A DNA stretch of 64,000 nucleotides from an uncultured Lachnospiraceae bacterium (GCA_900316165.1 ONBW01000001.1:1-64000), one strand, 5' to 3'. Shown: positions 32,196 through 42,260, numbered from the stretch's first letter. Numbers and translations: made by a program. Notes: a model not told the origin generated them from the sequence alone.

Positions 32196-33734
32196 TTACT
32201 GCAACAGCTGCAGTGCCATCTGTGGGAGCTCATTAGCCTGTGAGAGGACTGAGGTGCCGGCCTGCTGCAGGACGTTATCCTTCGTGTACTCGACCATCTC
32301 AGTAGCCATATCAGTATCGCGGATACGGGAAACGGCAGAGTTGATATTCTCGCTGGTGGAGTTGTTCGTGTCGTAGGTGTGCTCAAGTCTATTCTGAGCA
32401 GCACCGAGGGTGGCACGGATCGAGCTTACCTGAGTGATGGCGTCATCAACAAGGCTGATAGCGCGGCTTGCGCTCTGGTGTGAATTCACATTTATCTGGT
32501 CGAGGTAGAGGCTTTTAGCACTGATGGATGGAATTTCAGTCTTGATGACCTGATCCTTGTTAGAACCTACATGGAAGGCCATTTTGCCGATATCAGTAAC
32601 TTTGATCTCAAGCTTGCCATCATAGCTGGTGGTAGAGTTTGTAACCTCTTTACCTGTGGTAGCATCTTTTGTCAGAGCATTATCAAGCAGGAAGCTCATC
32701 TCAAAACCATTGTTGTCCTTGATAGTAACCTTTTTACCATCAACAGAAGCAGTAGCAGATGATGAAAACTCTTTGGCATCTGAAGCCTTATTTGTTACTG
32801 TAGGACGAAGATTTACCACAGCATCCTTCTGGTTATCCGAAGTTATTGTAGTTGTTGAAACTGATGTGGAAGATGTAGTTTTGCTGGATGGACTGCTCAA
32901 TCCAAAATATTCCAGCGCCTTTTTTGCTTTATCATTTGTATTATCATAAGAAATGGAAATTTTTGCATTCTTACCCCATGCATTTCCAAGAACCTCATCA
33001 TAGTCATCAGTCTTGATTCCAGAGGTGATAGTGAGTACATTATTTTCCTTAGTGGCTGTAGCGTCACCAAGCTCTGCGGCAGTCTTTAATGCTTCAACAG
33101 CTTCATCAGCCGTCATTCCCTCTGTAAGAGTGACTGTCTGTCCGTTAATAGTAAATGAACCGGCCTGATCTGCGGTAACATCATTTGCCGGATATGTCGA
33201 TGCGGTAATGCTTCCTTTCGTCGCTGCCTGCGTTATCTCTATACTATACGTCCCCGGGTCAACCGCATCCGAAACCGAAAGCCTCGACACATTATCAGCA
33301 TAGACCTTGGTCTGCATATCACCATTCAAAAGCTGCATGGAGTTGAATTCGGTGGAAGAAGAAACACGATCAATCTCATCGCGGAGCTCGGCCTCTTCCT
33401 TCTGAATCTGAGCCCTGTCCTGAGGCGTGTTCGTGTCATTTGCTGCCTGGACAGCGAGCTCACGCATACGCTGAAGCATGGAAGTTACTTCATTTAAAGC
33501 ACCATCAGCAGTCTGAATGACGCTGATGCCGTCGCTGGCGTTATCAGTAGCACGGTCGAGAGCTTTGATCTGAGCGCGCATTTTATTCGAAATGGCCATG
33601 CCTGAAGGATTCTGGTAAGCGTGATTGATTTTGTAACCGCTGGAGAGCTTCTCGGTGGAAGCGGCAATACCAGCCTCGGTTCTTAAGAGATGCTTGTTCG
33701 CTATAACTGCGGAGATATTATTATTGATAATCAT
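32196..33734 (-). CDS. Flagellin
   Basis: The filament protein of the flagellum, 512 residues. The N-terminal D0/D1 region (MIINNNISAVIANKHLLRTE, residues 1-140) and C-terminal D1/D0 region (INSAVSRIRDTDMATEMVEY to LQLLQ) are conserved, and the middle 150-400 is a variable, Ser/Thr/Lys-rich outer domain. A candidate sigma-28 promoter precedes it. No chaperone, cap or other flagellar genes adjoin. The window also holds FliB, expected to methylate the lysines of this or a sibling flagellin. Confidence 0.95.
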   Translation of the reverse strand: MIINNNISAVIANKHLLRTEAGIAASTEKLSSGYKINHAYQNPSGMAISNKMRAQIKALDRATDNASDGISVIQTADGALNEVTSMLQRMRELAVQAANDTNTPQDRAQIQKEEAELRDEIDRVSSSTEFNSMQLLNGDMQTKVYADNVSRLSVSDAVDPGTYSIEITQAATKGSITASTYPANDVTADQAGSFTINGQTVTLTEGMTADEAVEALKTAAELGDATATKENNVLTITSGIKTDDYDEVLGNAWGKNAKISISYDNTNDKAKKALEYFGLSSPSSKTTSSTSVSTTTITSDNQKDAVVNLRPTVTNKASDAKEFSSSATASVDGKKVTIKDNNGFEMSFLLDNALTKDATTGKEVTNSTTSYDGKLEIKVTDIGKMAFHVGSNKDQVIKTEIPSISAKSLYLDQINVNSHQSASRAISLVDDAITQVSSIRATLGAAQNRLEHTYDTNNSTSENINSAVSRIRDTDMATEMVEYTKDNVLQQAGTSVLSQANELPQMALQLLQ

Positions 33735-33836
33735 GAAAAAATAACCGTTCCTGTCCGTACTGCGATCCGCTCTCCGTGCTGATCCGGTACGACTTATTAT
33801 ATGTAAAATCCTTTTTACATCCTGCTTACAGTATTT

Positions 33837-33863
33837 GTATCGGCCGACATTTCAAAAAATCAA
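33837..33863 (-). promoter_or_regulatory. Candidate sigma-28 (FliA/SigD) promoter of flagellin
   Basis: On the minus strand TTGA (33863-33860) and GCCGATAC (33844-33837) are 15 bp apart, close to the flagellar consensus TAAA-N15-GCCGATAA. About 100 nt of leader follow. Confidence 0.6.
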
Positions 33864-34077
33864 CCCCGGATTTTTCACCGACAGCAATCAATCGTCACAG
33901 TATATCATCCATGTGAAAATAAAAGCTGTTAATTCAACACTGTGACAGCGGAAAAGTCTTAACTACAAACTTCCGAATGTGTAACGATTGCTGACAGTTC
34001 TGAAAATTTGTATATAGACAAAAATTGGCGAGGGCATTAAAATCTTTTAAGTTAGAAGTTAGATAGGAAGTTTATTC

Positions 34078-34083
34078 TATAAT
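34078..34083 (+). promoter_or_regulatory. -10 box upstream of the radical SAM gene
   Basis: A perfect TATAAT 41 bp before the start codon. There is no good -35 box; instead GTTAGAAGTTAGATAGGAAGTT-like direct repeats lie at 34051-34072, which hints at activation by a regulator. Confidence 0.45.
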
Positions 34084-34123
34084 CCGAATAGATAAAATAT
34101 TTTAATGAAATGGAGGAACCGAA

Positions 34124-35707
34124 ATGGGAATTAAAGAACTTTCACATGCTGCAGAGAGAAAGGCATTTTCTACAGCAATTGATGGTTTTTTAAAGCACAT
34201 CAAGAAAAAGGACTATGCAGACAGATCTGAGACTTACTGTAAGCTCGTAGATACCGCAGCTACGTTCTGGGGCAAGGGAGCAAATAAGGAGAAGATGGAA
34301 GCTGCAAAGAAGGCTCTTTCCAATCCAGATAACAGATGGGTGAAGTTTTTAAACAGAGTTATCGATGAGACAGATCCTCACTATGCAAAGACAATGCTCT
34401 TAAATCTTGGCTATGAAGCATTTTTCCGTGGTACAAAGATGATCAGAGCAAACCGTGAGAAGTATGGATGTAACATTCCATGGCTCATTCTCTTCGATCC
34501 AACCATGGCCTGCAACATGCACTGCGTAGGCTGCTGGTCAGGTACATATGGCCACAAGGCAAACCTCTCATATGAGGATATGGACAAGATCGTTACCCAG
34601 GGTAAGGAGCTTGGCGTTTACCTCTACATGATGACAGGTGGTGAGCCGACAGTACGTATGAAGGATATCTTCAAGCTCGCTGAGAAGCACAATGACTGCT
34701 TCTTCGGACTTTACTCCAACTCAACACTTATCACAGATGAGCTCGCTGAGAAGGTAAGACAGTTAGGAAATATCACCTTCATGCTTTCACTTGAGGGCAC
34801 ACCTGATACAAACGATATCCGTCGTGGAGAAGGACACTATGCCGCAGTTATGAAGGCAATGGATATCCTTCGTGAGCACGGAATCGTATTCGGTACCTCT
34901 GTATGCTACACCAGACAGAATATCGAGGCAGTTACAAGTGATGATTTCTTCCACCTGCTTGAGGAGAAGGGAGCTCGTTTCGGATTCTACTTCCACTTCA
35001 TGCCAGTTGGAAACAACGCTGTACCAGAGCTTATGCCTACAGTAGAGCAGAGAAAGTATATTATAGATAGAATCCGCTATGTCAGAAGTGATAAGTGTGA
35101 TTTCGGATTCTTCCCAATGGATTTCCAGAACGATGGAGAGTACGTAGGAGGATGTATTGCCGGAGGAAGAAACTACTTCCACATCAATTCAAACGGCGAC
35201 GCTGAGCCATGCGTATTCATTCACTTCTCAGATTCGAATATCCATGACAAGAGCATTCTTGAGATGCTTCAGTCACCACTGTTCATGGAGTATCGTAAGG
35301 GACAGCCGTTCAACCGTAACCAGCTCCGCCCTTGCCCGATGCTTGAGAACCCTACTCTTCTTAGAAAAATGGTTCACGACACCGGCGCACATCAGACCAA
35401 CATGGAGTCTCCTGAGAGTGTTGAGCATCTCTGCGAGAAGTGCGACGACTACGCTAAGGAGTGGGCTCCTGTAGCAGAAGAGGTCTGGAGCAAGCAGAAG
35501 CATGAGCCAAAGGCTTACGTAAACTACTCAAAGGAGCATGTAGAGCATCCTGAGCTCGCAGCCTTCCAGACAGAGGATGACGTAACAGATGCAGCAAGAA
35601 AGGATCCTTCACTTGCAGCATACAGAAGTGATTCTGATGTCACAGGACAGCAGCATTTCACAGAGCCTGTTTACAGAAATGAAGAGCCTCTGAAGAAAGA
35701 AGCTTAA
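34124..35707 (+). CDS. Radical SAM protein with SPASM-like C-terminus
   Basis: A 527-residue radical SAM enzyme. The cluster motif is CNMHCVGC (Cys130, 134, 137), preceded by a helical 115-residue extension. MMTGGEPTVR is the GGE motif binding the SAM amino group, and LSLEGTPDTNDIRRGEGHYA fits SPASM-family enzymes. The C-terminal part has further cysteines (GGCIAGG, EPCVFIHF, RPCPML, HLCEKC) for an auxiliary cluster. GGAGG is 8 nt before the ATG. It is monocistronic with a strong terminator. Related enzymes modify peptides or cofactors, but no peptide substrate gene is adjacent, so its target is unknown. Confidence 0.88.
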   Translation: MGIKELSHAAERKAFSTAIDGFLKHIKKKDYADRSETYCKLVDTAATFWGKGANKEKMEAAKKALSNPDNRWVKFLNRVIDETDPHYAKTMLLNLGYEAFFRGTKMIRANREKYGCNIPWLILFDPTMACNMHCVGCWSGTYGHKANLSYEDMDKIVTQGKELGVYLYMMTGGEPTVRMKDIFKLAEKHNDCFFGLYSNSTLITDELAEKVRQLGNITFMLSLEGTPDTNDIRRGEGHYAAVMKAMDILREHGIVFGTSVCYTRQNIEAVTSDDFFHLLEEKGARFGFYFHFMPVGNNAVPELMPTVEQRKYIIDRIRYVRSDKCDFGFFPMDFQNDGEYVGGCIAGGRNYFHINSNGDAEPCVFIHFSDSNIHDKSILEMLQSPLFMEYRKGQPFNRNQLRPCPMLENPTLLRKMVHDTGAHQTNMESPESVEHLCEKCDDYAKEWAPVAEEVWSKQKHEPKAYVNYSKEHVEHPELAAFQTEDDVTDAARKDPSLAAYRSDSDVTGQQHFTEPVYRNEEPLKKEA

Positions 35708-35719
35708 AAAATATACGAA

Positions 35720-35769
35720 GATCCCGTCAGCGGTATGTCAGATTCATATCGCTGGCGGGGTCTTTTTTT
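35720..35769 (+). terminator. Terminator after the radical SAM gene
   Basis: An 18-bp stem (35720-35737 with 35745-35762, few mismatches or wobbles), seven-base loop, followed by TTTTTTT. Confidence 0.92.
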
Positions 35770-35789
35770 CTTTATAAAAATCTGTCATA

Positions 35790-36995
35790 ATGAAGGACAT
35801 GAGAATATTATTTATCAGATTTTTTGAATCCTATTATGATAAGACAGTGCCGGCCGCTATGAAGAGGCTCGGCTGGGAGGTCGACGAGGAAACATTTTAC
35901 ACTCCGGCTGACCAGACGAGGGACGACAGGCTGGCTCAGATGGTCCGTGACCGTCTTAAGGGCAGAGAAAGCAGCTGGGACTTCTGCTTTACAGTGAATT
36001 TCTGGCCGCTTCTGGCACCGGTTCTTGATGACCTCGGCATCAGGTACGTCTCATGGAGCTACGATGCGCCGCTTGCGTTTGTTGGGACACCTGAGATGGA
36101 ACGGAAAAATAACTACATCTTCCTGTTCGACAGAGGTCAGGTCCGAAATTATCAGAAGCAGGGCGTCACGAGAGTATGGCATTTGCCGCTCGCTACAGAT
36201 CCGGATATTTTTTCGAGAGAAATAGAAAAGCACGGGAGTGATTATAAGAAGTGTGGTGTAAGCTTTATCGGCTCGTTCTACTACTCGCCGTATCCGTCGG
36301 TCGTAAAGGAACTCAGTGAACATTTGAGAGGCTATCTCGATGGCCTTCTCGAAGCGCAGAGGAATCTGTACGGCTACTACCTGCTGCCTGAGCTGCTTAC
36401 AGATAATCTCCTTGAAAAAATAAACGCTGACCTGATGAAAAAGAAAGACAAATCAGAGGATGCGGCTGTTTTTGCCGGGCATGTAACGAAGGAGAATTTT
36501 ATCTATGCGATGGCGACGAGAATTACCTGTATGGACAGGCTGACTCTTCTGGCACTTGCCTCTGGAATTACAGATACGGTGGTTTATACATCGAACAAGC
36601 CTGAGGAGATAGCAACGGCTCTTCACAGGGCGCAGATAAATGGGAAGGTCGATTACAGTACACAGATGCCGGTTATTTTTCATAACAGCAGGATAAACTT
36701 ATGCCCAACGCTTCGCTGTATTGAGACCGGAATTCCACTGAGGGCTATAGATATTATGGCCTGCCATGGCGTAGTTATGATGCCGGTTTCTGAGGAGACT
36801 ATGGAGTATCTGGAGAACGGAGTTGACAGTATTCTCTATTCGTCGGATGAAGAGGCATTTGATCTGATGAAATTCTACCTGTCTCACGATGATGCCCTGA
36901 AGCAGATACGTGAAAACGCCTTTAAAAAAGTTAAAAGTGATTTCACTATTGAAGAGCGGCTCCTGACCATAGAAAGGACAATAAATGCAGACTGA
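35790..36995 (+). CDS. CgeB-like glycosyltransferase (DUF3880 plus group 1-type domain)
   Basis: A 401-residue cytoplasmic protein resembling CgeB-type glycosyltransferases. The N-terminal half (DUF3880-like) contains DFCFTVNFWPLLAPVLDDLG, VSWSYDAPLAF and a D-x-G-x-x-R-N-Y segment. The C-terminal half (about residues 290-400) ends with the Glyco_trans_1_2 pattern RINLCPTLRCIETGIPLRAIDIMACHG and SDEEAFDLMKFYLSHDD. Such enzymes decorate spores or flagella in other bacteria; flagellin lies 2 kb upstream, so flagellin glycosylation is an inference only. The ATG at 35799 is an alternative start. It overlaps the AlaX gene by 11 bp. Confidence 0.75.
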   Translation: MKDMRILFIRFFESYYDKTVPAAMKRLGWEVDEETFYTPADQTRDDRLAQMVRDRLKGRESSWDFCFTVNFWPLLAPVLDDLGIRYVSWSYDAPLAFVGTPEMERKNNYIFLFDRGQVRNYQKQGVTRVWHLPLATDPDIFSREIEKHGSDYKKCGVSFIGSFYYSPYPSVVKELSEHLRGYLDGLLEAQRNLYGYYLLPELLTDNLLEKINADLMKKKDKSEDAAVFAGHVTKENFIYAMATRITCMDRLTLLALASGITDTVVYTSNKPEEIATALHRAQINGKVDYSTQMPVIFHNSRINLCPTLRCIETGIPLRAIDIMACHGVVMMPVSEETMEYLENGVDSILYSSDEEAFDLMKFYLSHDDALKQIRENAFKKVKSDFTIEERLLTIERTINAD

Positions 36996-38097
36996 AAAAT
37001 TATTCGATACAAATCCATATGACACTGAATTCACGGCTCAGGTCGTAGGTGCAGAGAATGGAGAGGTCGTGCTTGATAGGACTCTGTTTTTTCCGGAGGA
37101 GGGTGGACAGACCTGCGATAAGGGTTATCTCGAATACGGTGGAAAACAGTTTGAGGTAGAGGCTGTAAGGATTGAGGATGAGGTCATTTACCATAGAATT
37201 GATACAGATGAGCTTAAAGCCGGCGATAAAGTGACCGGCCATATAGACTGGGCGCACCGCTTTGATAATATGCAGAATCACACCGGAGAGCATATTTATT
37301 CGGGAATCGTGCACTCGATGAAGGGCTATGACAATGTCGGATTTTCACTGACTGAGACGACCTGTCAGATGGATTACAACGGAAAGCTTACGGACAAAGA
37401 GATTGCAGAGGTTGAGGAAAAGGCTAATCAGGTGATCTGGTCAGCTCTTACTGTCGATTGCAGATATCCTTCGAAGGAGGAGCTTGCCGCCATCGATTAC
37501 AGAAGCAAAAAAGAGCTTACTGGTGCTGTGCGCATCGTAACGATTCCGGGAGTCGATGTCTGTGCCTGCTGCGCGCCGCATGTGAAAACTACCGCTGAGG
37601 TCGGAGTATTAAAAGTTCTCTCACACCTTAACTACAAGGGCGGAACCAGACTCTATATCGCCTGCGGAAAGAGAGCCTACAGTGAATTTGTATCTGATTT
37701 CGATGCATTGACTGATATCGGCCATCTGTTTTCGACCGGACGACCGGACGCCTTAGATGCTGTAAAGAAGCTTATAGATGAGAAGCAGACACTTAAAAAT
37801 GAGCTGGCAGAATTTCAGAAGGCTGAGCTGTTTAACCAAATCGATACGACGGATGATGATACTGTTTTTACAAAAATAACCGACAGGAATATTCTAAACA
37901 GCGCGTTCAATCATTTTAAAGAAGTACATGACGGGGCATGTTTTATTTTTTCAGAAAAGGGTGACGGCAGCTACACCTTCCTCGCGGGTGGACAGGATAT
38001 CGATGCCAGAACTCTCCTTGACGGCCTTAAAGAAAAATATAACGTCCGCGGAGGCGGAAAAAGTGACATGATACAGGGCTCGGCGACACCACTTTGA
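36985..38097 (+). CDS. Alanyl-tRNA editing protein, AlaX-like
   Basis: Trans-editing enzyme that hydrolyses Ser- or Gly-tRNA(Ala), related to the editing domain of AlaRS; 370 residues, the long form. The zinc motifs are HTGEH (His99, His103) and CCAPH (Cys195, His199). FPEEGGQTCDKGYLE (about residues 36-50) is the conserved start. A coiled stretch (about 260-280) and a DHHA1-like C-terminus (GGGKSDMIQGSA) complete it. AAAGGA is 7 nt before the ATG, which lies inside the end of the glycosyltransferase gene. Confidence 0.92.
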   Translation: MQTEKLFDTNPYDTEFTAQVVGAENGEVVLDRTLFFPEEGGQTCDKGYLEYGGKQFEVEAVRIEDEVIYHRIDTDELKAGDKVTGHIDWAHRFDNMQNHTGEHIYSGIVHSMKGYDNVGFSLTETTCQMDYNGKLTDKEIAEVEEKANQVIWSALTVDCRYPSKEELAAIDYRSKKELTGAVRIVTIPGVDVCACCAPHVKTTAEVGVLKVLSHLNYKGGTRLYIACGKRAYSEFVSDFDALTDIGHLFSTGRPDALDAVKKLIDEKQTLKNELAEFQKAELFNQIDTTDDDTVFTKITDRNILNSAFNHFKEVHDGACFIFSEKGDGSYTFLAGGQDIDARTLLDGLKEKYNVRGGGKSDMIQGSATPL

Positions 38098-38170
38098 GAA
38101 TAAAATAACCGCTAACATCGGATATTACGTGTATTTTTTGTAAAAATTACATAAGTTTCGAAAAAAAGAT

Positions 38171-38198
38171 TTGATTTTCTTGTGCAATATGCTATAAT
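38171..38198 (+). promoter_or_regulatory. glgCD promoter
   Basis: TTGATT (38171-38176) and TATAAT (38193-38198) with 16-bp spacing. The 85-nt leader contains AATGAG/CTCATT (about 38248-38270), a possible hairpin before the ribosome site, and TTTTGGTA/TATCAAAA upstream of it. Confidence 0.65.
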
Positions 38199-38288
38199 TT
38201 CATTATTGAAAATAATTGGTTTTGGTAAAAACTATCAAAATGTAGAAGAATGAGGGGAGTAACTCTCATTTAGATGCGAGGTGATTAG

Positions 38289-39563
38289 ATGAGCAGTAAA
38301 GAAATGATAGCCATGCTTCTGGCAGGCGGCCAGGGCTCAAGGCTTGGTGTACTGACTTCCGATGTGGCAAAGCCTGCAGTAGCTTTCGGCGGGAAATACA
38401 GGATCATTGATTTCCCATTGAGCAACTGCATCAATTCAGGCATAGACACAGTAGGTGTGCTGACACAGTATCAGCCTCTTGCACTAAATTCTCATATCGG
38501 TATCGGAACACCGTGGGATCTCGACAGGAACAACGGTGGTGTCACAGTTCTTCCTCCTTACGAGAGAAGCGACAATTCTGAGTGGTATTCAGGAACAGCA
38601 AACGCCATCTATCAGAACATGAAGTACATGGAAGCCTATAATCCGGAGTACGTTCTGATTCTTTCCGGCGACCACATCTACAAGATGGATTACGAGGCTA
38701 TGCTTGATTTCCATAAGCAGAATCAGGCTGATGTTACGATCGCAGTTCTTCCTGTTCCTATGGAGGAGGCAAGCCGTTTCGGAATCGTTATTGCAGACGA
38801 GAACAAGCGCATCGAGGAGTTTGAGGAGAAGCCGGAGCATCCACGGAGCAATCTCGCTTCGATGGGTATTTACATCTTCTCATGGCCGGTACTTAAGCAG
38901 GCGCTGATGGCCTTAAAGGATCAGAGCAACTGCGATTTCGGAAAGCACATCATCCCGTACTGCCACGAGAATGGCAAGAGACTTTTCGCTTATGAGTTCA
39001 ATGGCTACTGGAAGGATGTAGGAACACTTGGCTCATACTGGCAGGCGAACATGGAGCTTATAGATCTGATTCCTGAGTTCAATCTCTATGAGGAATTCTG
39101 GAAGATCTACACGAAGCAGGATAAGATCGAGCCGCAGTATATAGGACCGGAGGCTGAGGTTGGAAAGGCTATCATAGGTGCCGGCGATCAGATTTACGGT
39201 AAGGTTTATGGTTCGGTGCTTTCAGCCGGGGTTGTTGTAGAAGAGGGCGCAGTAGTCAAGGATTCGATCATCATGAAGGACACAGTGATCAAGAAGGGAG
39301 CCTACATAGAGAAATCTATCATAGCTGAGAACTGTGTAATTGGTGAGAATACAAAGGTCGGCGTTGGAGAAGAGGCAGAGTCGAAGCTGAATCCGAAGGT
39401 TTACAGTTTCGGACTTGCTACCATCGGAGATGGTTCCGTGATACCTGCGAATGTTACTATTGGTAAAAACACCGCGATAAGAGGTGTGACAGAGCCGGAC
39501 GATTACCCGGACGGAGCACTTCCTAGCGGAGGTTATCTGATAAAGGCAGGTGAGCAGTCATGA
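38289..39563 (+). CDS. glgC: Glucose-1-phosphate adenylyltransferase, GlgC
   Basis: Makes ADP-glucose from ATP and glucose 1-phosphate for glycogen synthesis; 424 residues. The nucleotide-binding start [15 protein letters not shown] (about residues 8-22), [39 protein letters not shown] and EFEEKPEHP are the GlgC landmarks, followed by a C-terminal left-handed beta-helix of hexapeptides ([10 protein letters not shown] and following). AGGTGA is 6 nt before the ATG. It overlaps glgD by 4 bp. No synthase or branching enzyme gene is adjacent. Confidence 0.95.
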   Translation: MSSKEMIAMLLAGGQGSRLGVLTSDVAKPAVAFGGKYRIIDFPLSNCINSGIDTVGVLTQYQPLALNSHIGIGTPWDLDRNNGGVTVLPPYERSDNSEWYSGTANAIYQNMKYMEAYNPEYVLILSGDHIYKMDYEAMLDFHKQNQADVTIAVLPVPMEEASRFGIVIADENKRIEEFEEKPEHPRSNLASMGIYIFSWPVLKQALMALKDQSNCDFGKHIIPYCHENGKRLFAYEFNGYWKDVGTLGSYWQANMELIDLIPEFNLYEEFWKIYTKQDKIEPQYIGPEAEVGKAIIGAGDQIYGKVYGSVLSAGVVVEEGAVVKDSIIMKDTVIKKGAYIEKSIIAENCVIGENTKVGVGEEAESKLNPKVYSFGLATIGDGSVIPANVTIGKNTAIRGVTEPDDYPDGALPSGGYLIKAGEQS

Positions 39564-40678
39564 AAGCATTAGGAATCATTTTAGCCGGTGGAAATTCCAC
39601 CCGTATGAAGTCATTATCAAATAAGAGAGCTATCGCTGCTATGCCTGTAGGCTGCAGCTACAGAGCCATCGATTTCGCCTTATCAAATATGACGAATTCG
39701 AATATCCAGACCGTAGCTGTACTTTCACAGTATAACGCGAGGTCGTTAAATGAGCATCTGAATTCATCCAAGTGGTGGAACTTCGGACGTAAGCAGGGAG
39801 GACTTTTCCTCTTCACTCCTACCGTTACAGCTGAGAACAGCTGGTGGTACAGAGGTACTGCAGATGCTATGTGGCAGAACATCGACTTCCTGAAGAAGCG
39901 TCATGAGCCATATGTAGTTATTACAAGCGGTGACTGCGTTTACAAATGCGATTTTGGCCCGATCCTCGATTACCACATTCAGAAGCAGGCCGATATCACA
40001 GTTGTCTGCACGAAGGCTCCAGAATGGGATGACATCAGCCGTTTCGGTACGGTGAAGATCGATCCGGACGGACTCATTTCAGAGTTCGAAGAGAAGCCGA
40101 TGATCGCTCATTCGAATGTCGTATCTACCGGTACCTACATCATCCGCAGAAGAAAGCTTATAGAGCTTCTTGAGCAGTGCAATGCCGAGGGCAGATACAA
40201 CTTCGTTACGGATATTCTTATCAGATACAAGGGCATGAAGAAGGTTTACGGATACATGCTCGAGGGTTACTGGTCAAATATTGCATCAGTAGATTCCTAC
40301 TATCGTACGAATATGGACTTCTTAAAGCCTGAGGTCAGAGATTTCTTCTTTGCTCAGGAACCGAAGATCTACTCAAAGGCACAGGATCTTCCTCCTGCAA
40401 AGTTCAACCAGGATGCGAAGGTTCGCGACTCACTGATCGGTTCAGGAACCATCATCAACAGCGTTGTAGAGCATTCAGTTATCTTTAAGAACGTCTTCAT
40501 CGGAAACAATACCGTAATCAGAAATTCTATTGTCTTAAACGGTGCCTACATCGGAGATAATGTCCGCGTAGAGAACTGCATAGTAGAGTCGAACGAGACA
40601 CTGCTTTCAGATACGAGCTATGTCGGAGACGACCAGATAAAGATCGTCATCGAGAACAACAACAGACTCGGTGTCTAA
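39560..40678 (+). CDS. glgD: Glucose-1-phosphate adenylyltransferase subunit GlgD
   Basis: Partner and modulator subunit of GlgC in Firmicutes, 372 residues. It keeps the family fold ([56 protein letters not shown]) and the C-terminal beta-helix, but with the substitutions usual for the less active subunit. ATGA coupling with glgC indicates equal synthesis of the two. A strong terminator follows. Confidence 0.94.
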   Translation: MKALGIILAGGNSTRMKSLSNKRAIAAMPVGCSYRAIDFALSNMTNSNIQTVAVLSQYNARSLNEHLNSSKWWNFGRKQGGLFLFTPTVTAENSWWYRGTADAMWQNIDFLKKRHEPYVVITSGDCVYKCDFGPILDYHIQKQADITVVCTKAPEWDDISRFGTVKIDPDGLISEFEEKPMIAHSNVVSTGTYIIRRRKLIELLEQCNAEGRYNFVTDILIRYKGMKKVYGYMLEGYWSNIASVDSYYRTNMDFLKPEVRDFFFAQEPKIYSKAQDLPPAKFNQDAKVRDSLIGSGTIINSVVEHSVIFKNVFIGNNTVIRNSIVLNGAYIGDNVRVENCIVESNETLLSDTSYVGDDQIKIVIENNNRLGV

Positions 40679-40705
40679 AATTAAATCAAAAGCCATTTGA
40701 TAAAA

Positions 40706-40734
40706 CCCGCCTCTATAGAGAGGCGGGCATTTTT
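40706..40734. terminator. Bidirectional terminator between glgD and pth
   Basis: CCCGCCTCT (40706-40714) and AGAGGCGGG (40719-40727), perfect 9-bp stem, four-base loop, T run on the right and A run on the left. Confidence 0.92.
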
Positions 40735-41308
40735 ATACTACGGCTTTTCCGTTGTACTTATTCATGGCGGCGTCGACATCGCCTTTTATGATGAGCTCAC
40801 AGGCTTCGCAGGCATGGATGCTTGCTTCTTCAAAAAGCTTCCTGTCGTCAGGACTCATCCGTCCTAACACATGTGATACCATATCGCCGTGAGGGGCAAG
40901 CTTTCCAACTCCTACGCGGATACGAACGAACTGGTCGGTTCCCAGATGTTCGATGATATTCTTAAGGCCGTTGTGTCCGCCGGCCGATCCCTTTTTTCTG
41001 ATGCGGATACGTCCGCAGTCGAGTTCTACATCATCTGAAAAAATAACCACCTGCGTTGCAGGATCGAGCTTATAAAACGAGGCAAAATCACCGACTGCTT
41101 CACCACTCAGATTCATAAAGGTCTGTGGCTTTATCAGGATTACCCTCTGTCCCTCTATAACTCCCTGTCCGCTCAATGCCTTACGTTCTGATTTGGTTAT
41201 CTCTATCCCGTGGCGGGCTGCAAGCTGGTCTATCGTATCGAAGCCAGCGTTGTGCCTTGTGTGTTCATATTTGCTGCCCGGATTTCCGAGCCCAGCTATC
41301 AGTATCAT
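40733..41308 (-). CDS. pth: Peptidyl-tRNA hydrolase
   Basis: Releases peptidyl-tRNA lost from ribosomes; 191 residues, the bacterial Pth length. GLGNPGSKYEHTRHNAGFD carries the catalytic His19 and Asn9, and FMNLSGEAV, FSDDVELDCGRIRIRKKGSAGGHNGLKNI supply the other conserved residues (Asp near 92, Asn near 112). GGAGG precedes the ATG. It is divergent from the EamA transporter gene, with overlapping promoter regions. Confidence 0.95.
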   Translation of the reverse strand: MILIAGLGNPGSKYEHTRHNAGFDTIDQLAARHGIEITKSERKALSGQGVIEGQRVILIKPQTFMNLSGEAVGDFASFYKLDPATQVVIFSDDVELDCGRIRIRKKGSAGGHNGLKNIIEHLGTDQFVRIRVGVGKLAPHGDMVSHVLGRMSPDDRKLFEEASIHACEACELIIKGDVDAAMNKYNGKAVV

Positions 41309-41338
41309 AGTAACCTCCGTTTATTTTTAATAGAGTTT

Positions 41339-41370
41339 TATTATAGCAGACTTTACAAGTATGGTATAAT
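41339..41370. promoter_or_regulatory. Divergent -10 boxes of pth and the EamA gene
   Basis: A perfect TATAAT on the minus strand (41344-41339) serves pth, and an extended -10, TGGTATAAT (41362-41370), points to the EamA gene. The two lie 20 bp apart, so the promoters must compete. Neither has a clear -35 box. Confidence 0.6.
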
Positions 41371-41378
41371 AAATCTCT

Positions 41379-42260
41379 ATGAAAGAAAAAGTTTTAACAA
41401 CCAAAAATAAGCATGCGATAGGAATCGCCTTCGTAATAGCGGACTCGTTTTTCTTTTCGCTGATGACACTTTTCGTAAGGCTCTCCGGTGTCCTGCCGAC
41501 TATGCAGAAGTGTTTTTTCAGGAACGCTTTTGCGGCAGTTATTGCGATTATCACGCTCGTCAGAAGTGACCAGAAGTTTCATATACAGAAGGGATCACTG
41601 CCTGGTCTTTTCGCGAGATCGATAACAGGCGGCCTCGGAATGATCCTGAATTTCTACGCTATCGACAGAATAGGTCTCGCCGACGCGAATATTTTGAACA
41701 AGATGTCGCCGTTCTTTGCCATCATTGCCTCGATTTTTATCCTGAAGGAGATTCCGAAGAAGGCAGACTGGATCGCGGTCATCATCGCCTTTATAGGTGC
41801 GATATTTATCATCAAGCCTTCAGCAAATGTGGCATCTCTCTACGCGCTCGCAGGTCTTTTGGGAGGCCTCGGAGCCGGAATTGCATATACCTATGTAAGA
41901 AAATTAGGGCAGCAGGGCGAGAGAGGTCCGGTCATCGTGGCATTCTTCTCCGTCTTTACGAGCTGTCTCTGCCTTCCGTTCATGATCGCAGATTATCATC
42001 CGATGAGCGGAATGCAGTGGATTTTCCTGATCTGTGCAGGTCTTGCGGCAGCAGGCGGACAGTTCACAGTTACAGCAGCCTACAAATATGCCCCTGCCAA
42101 AAATATCTCAGTCTTTGACTACTCGCAGGTTATTTTTGCATCGATCTGGGGAGCAGCATTCTTCGGCGAGTTGCCGGATTATCTCTCAGTCATCGGTTAC
42201 ATCATAGTCATTGGCTGCGCAGTTGCCCGCTGGGCATATCTGATGAAAACAGAGAAATAG
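41379..42260 (+). CDS. EamA/DMT-family transporter
   Basis: A 293-residue inner-membrane protein with ten hydrophobic helices and two EamA repeats (about residues 12-140 and 155-288), typical of drug/metabolite exporters. FARSITGGLGMILNFYAI and FDYSQVIFASIWGAAFFGELPD are the repeat-end signatures. The substrate is unknown. The ATG lies only 8 nt after the -10 box and has no ribosome site, so the message would be nearly leaderless; no other good start is present. Confidence 0.9.
   Translation: MKEKVLTTKNKHAIGIAFVIADSFFFSLMTLFVRLSGVLPTMQKCFFRNAFAAVIAIITLVRSDQKFHIQKGSLPGLFARSITGGLGMILNFYAIDRIGLADANILNKMSPFFAIIASIFILKEIPKKADWIAVIIAFIGAIFIIKPSANVASLYALAGLLGGLGAGIAYTYVRKLGQQGERGPVIVAFFSVFTSCLCLPFMIADYHPMSGMQWIFLICAGLAAAGGQFTVTAAYKYAPAKNISVFDYSQVIFASIWGAAFFGELPDYLSVIGYIIVIGCAVARWAYLMKTEK

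Larger units (their letters stand above)
33735..34123. other. Intergenic region between flagellin and the radical SAM gene
   Basis: Holds the flagellin leader with a hairpin ATGTAAAA/TTTTACAT (33801-33820), the sigma-28-like promoter, and the radical SAM promoter region with TATAAT at 34078-34083. Nothing else is recognised in between. Confidence 0.6.
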
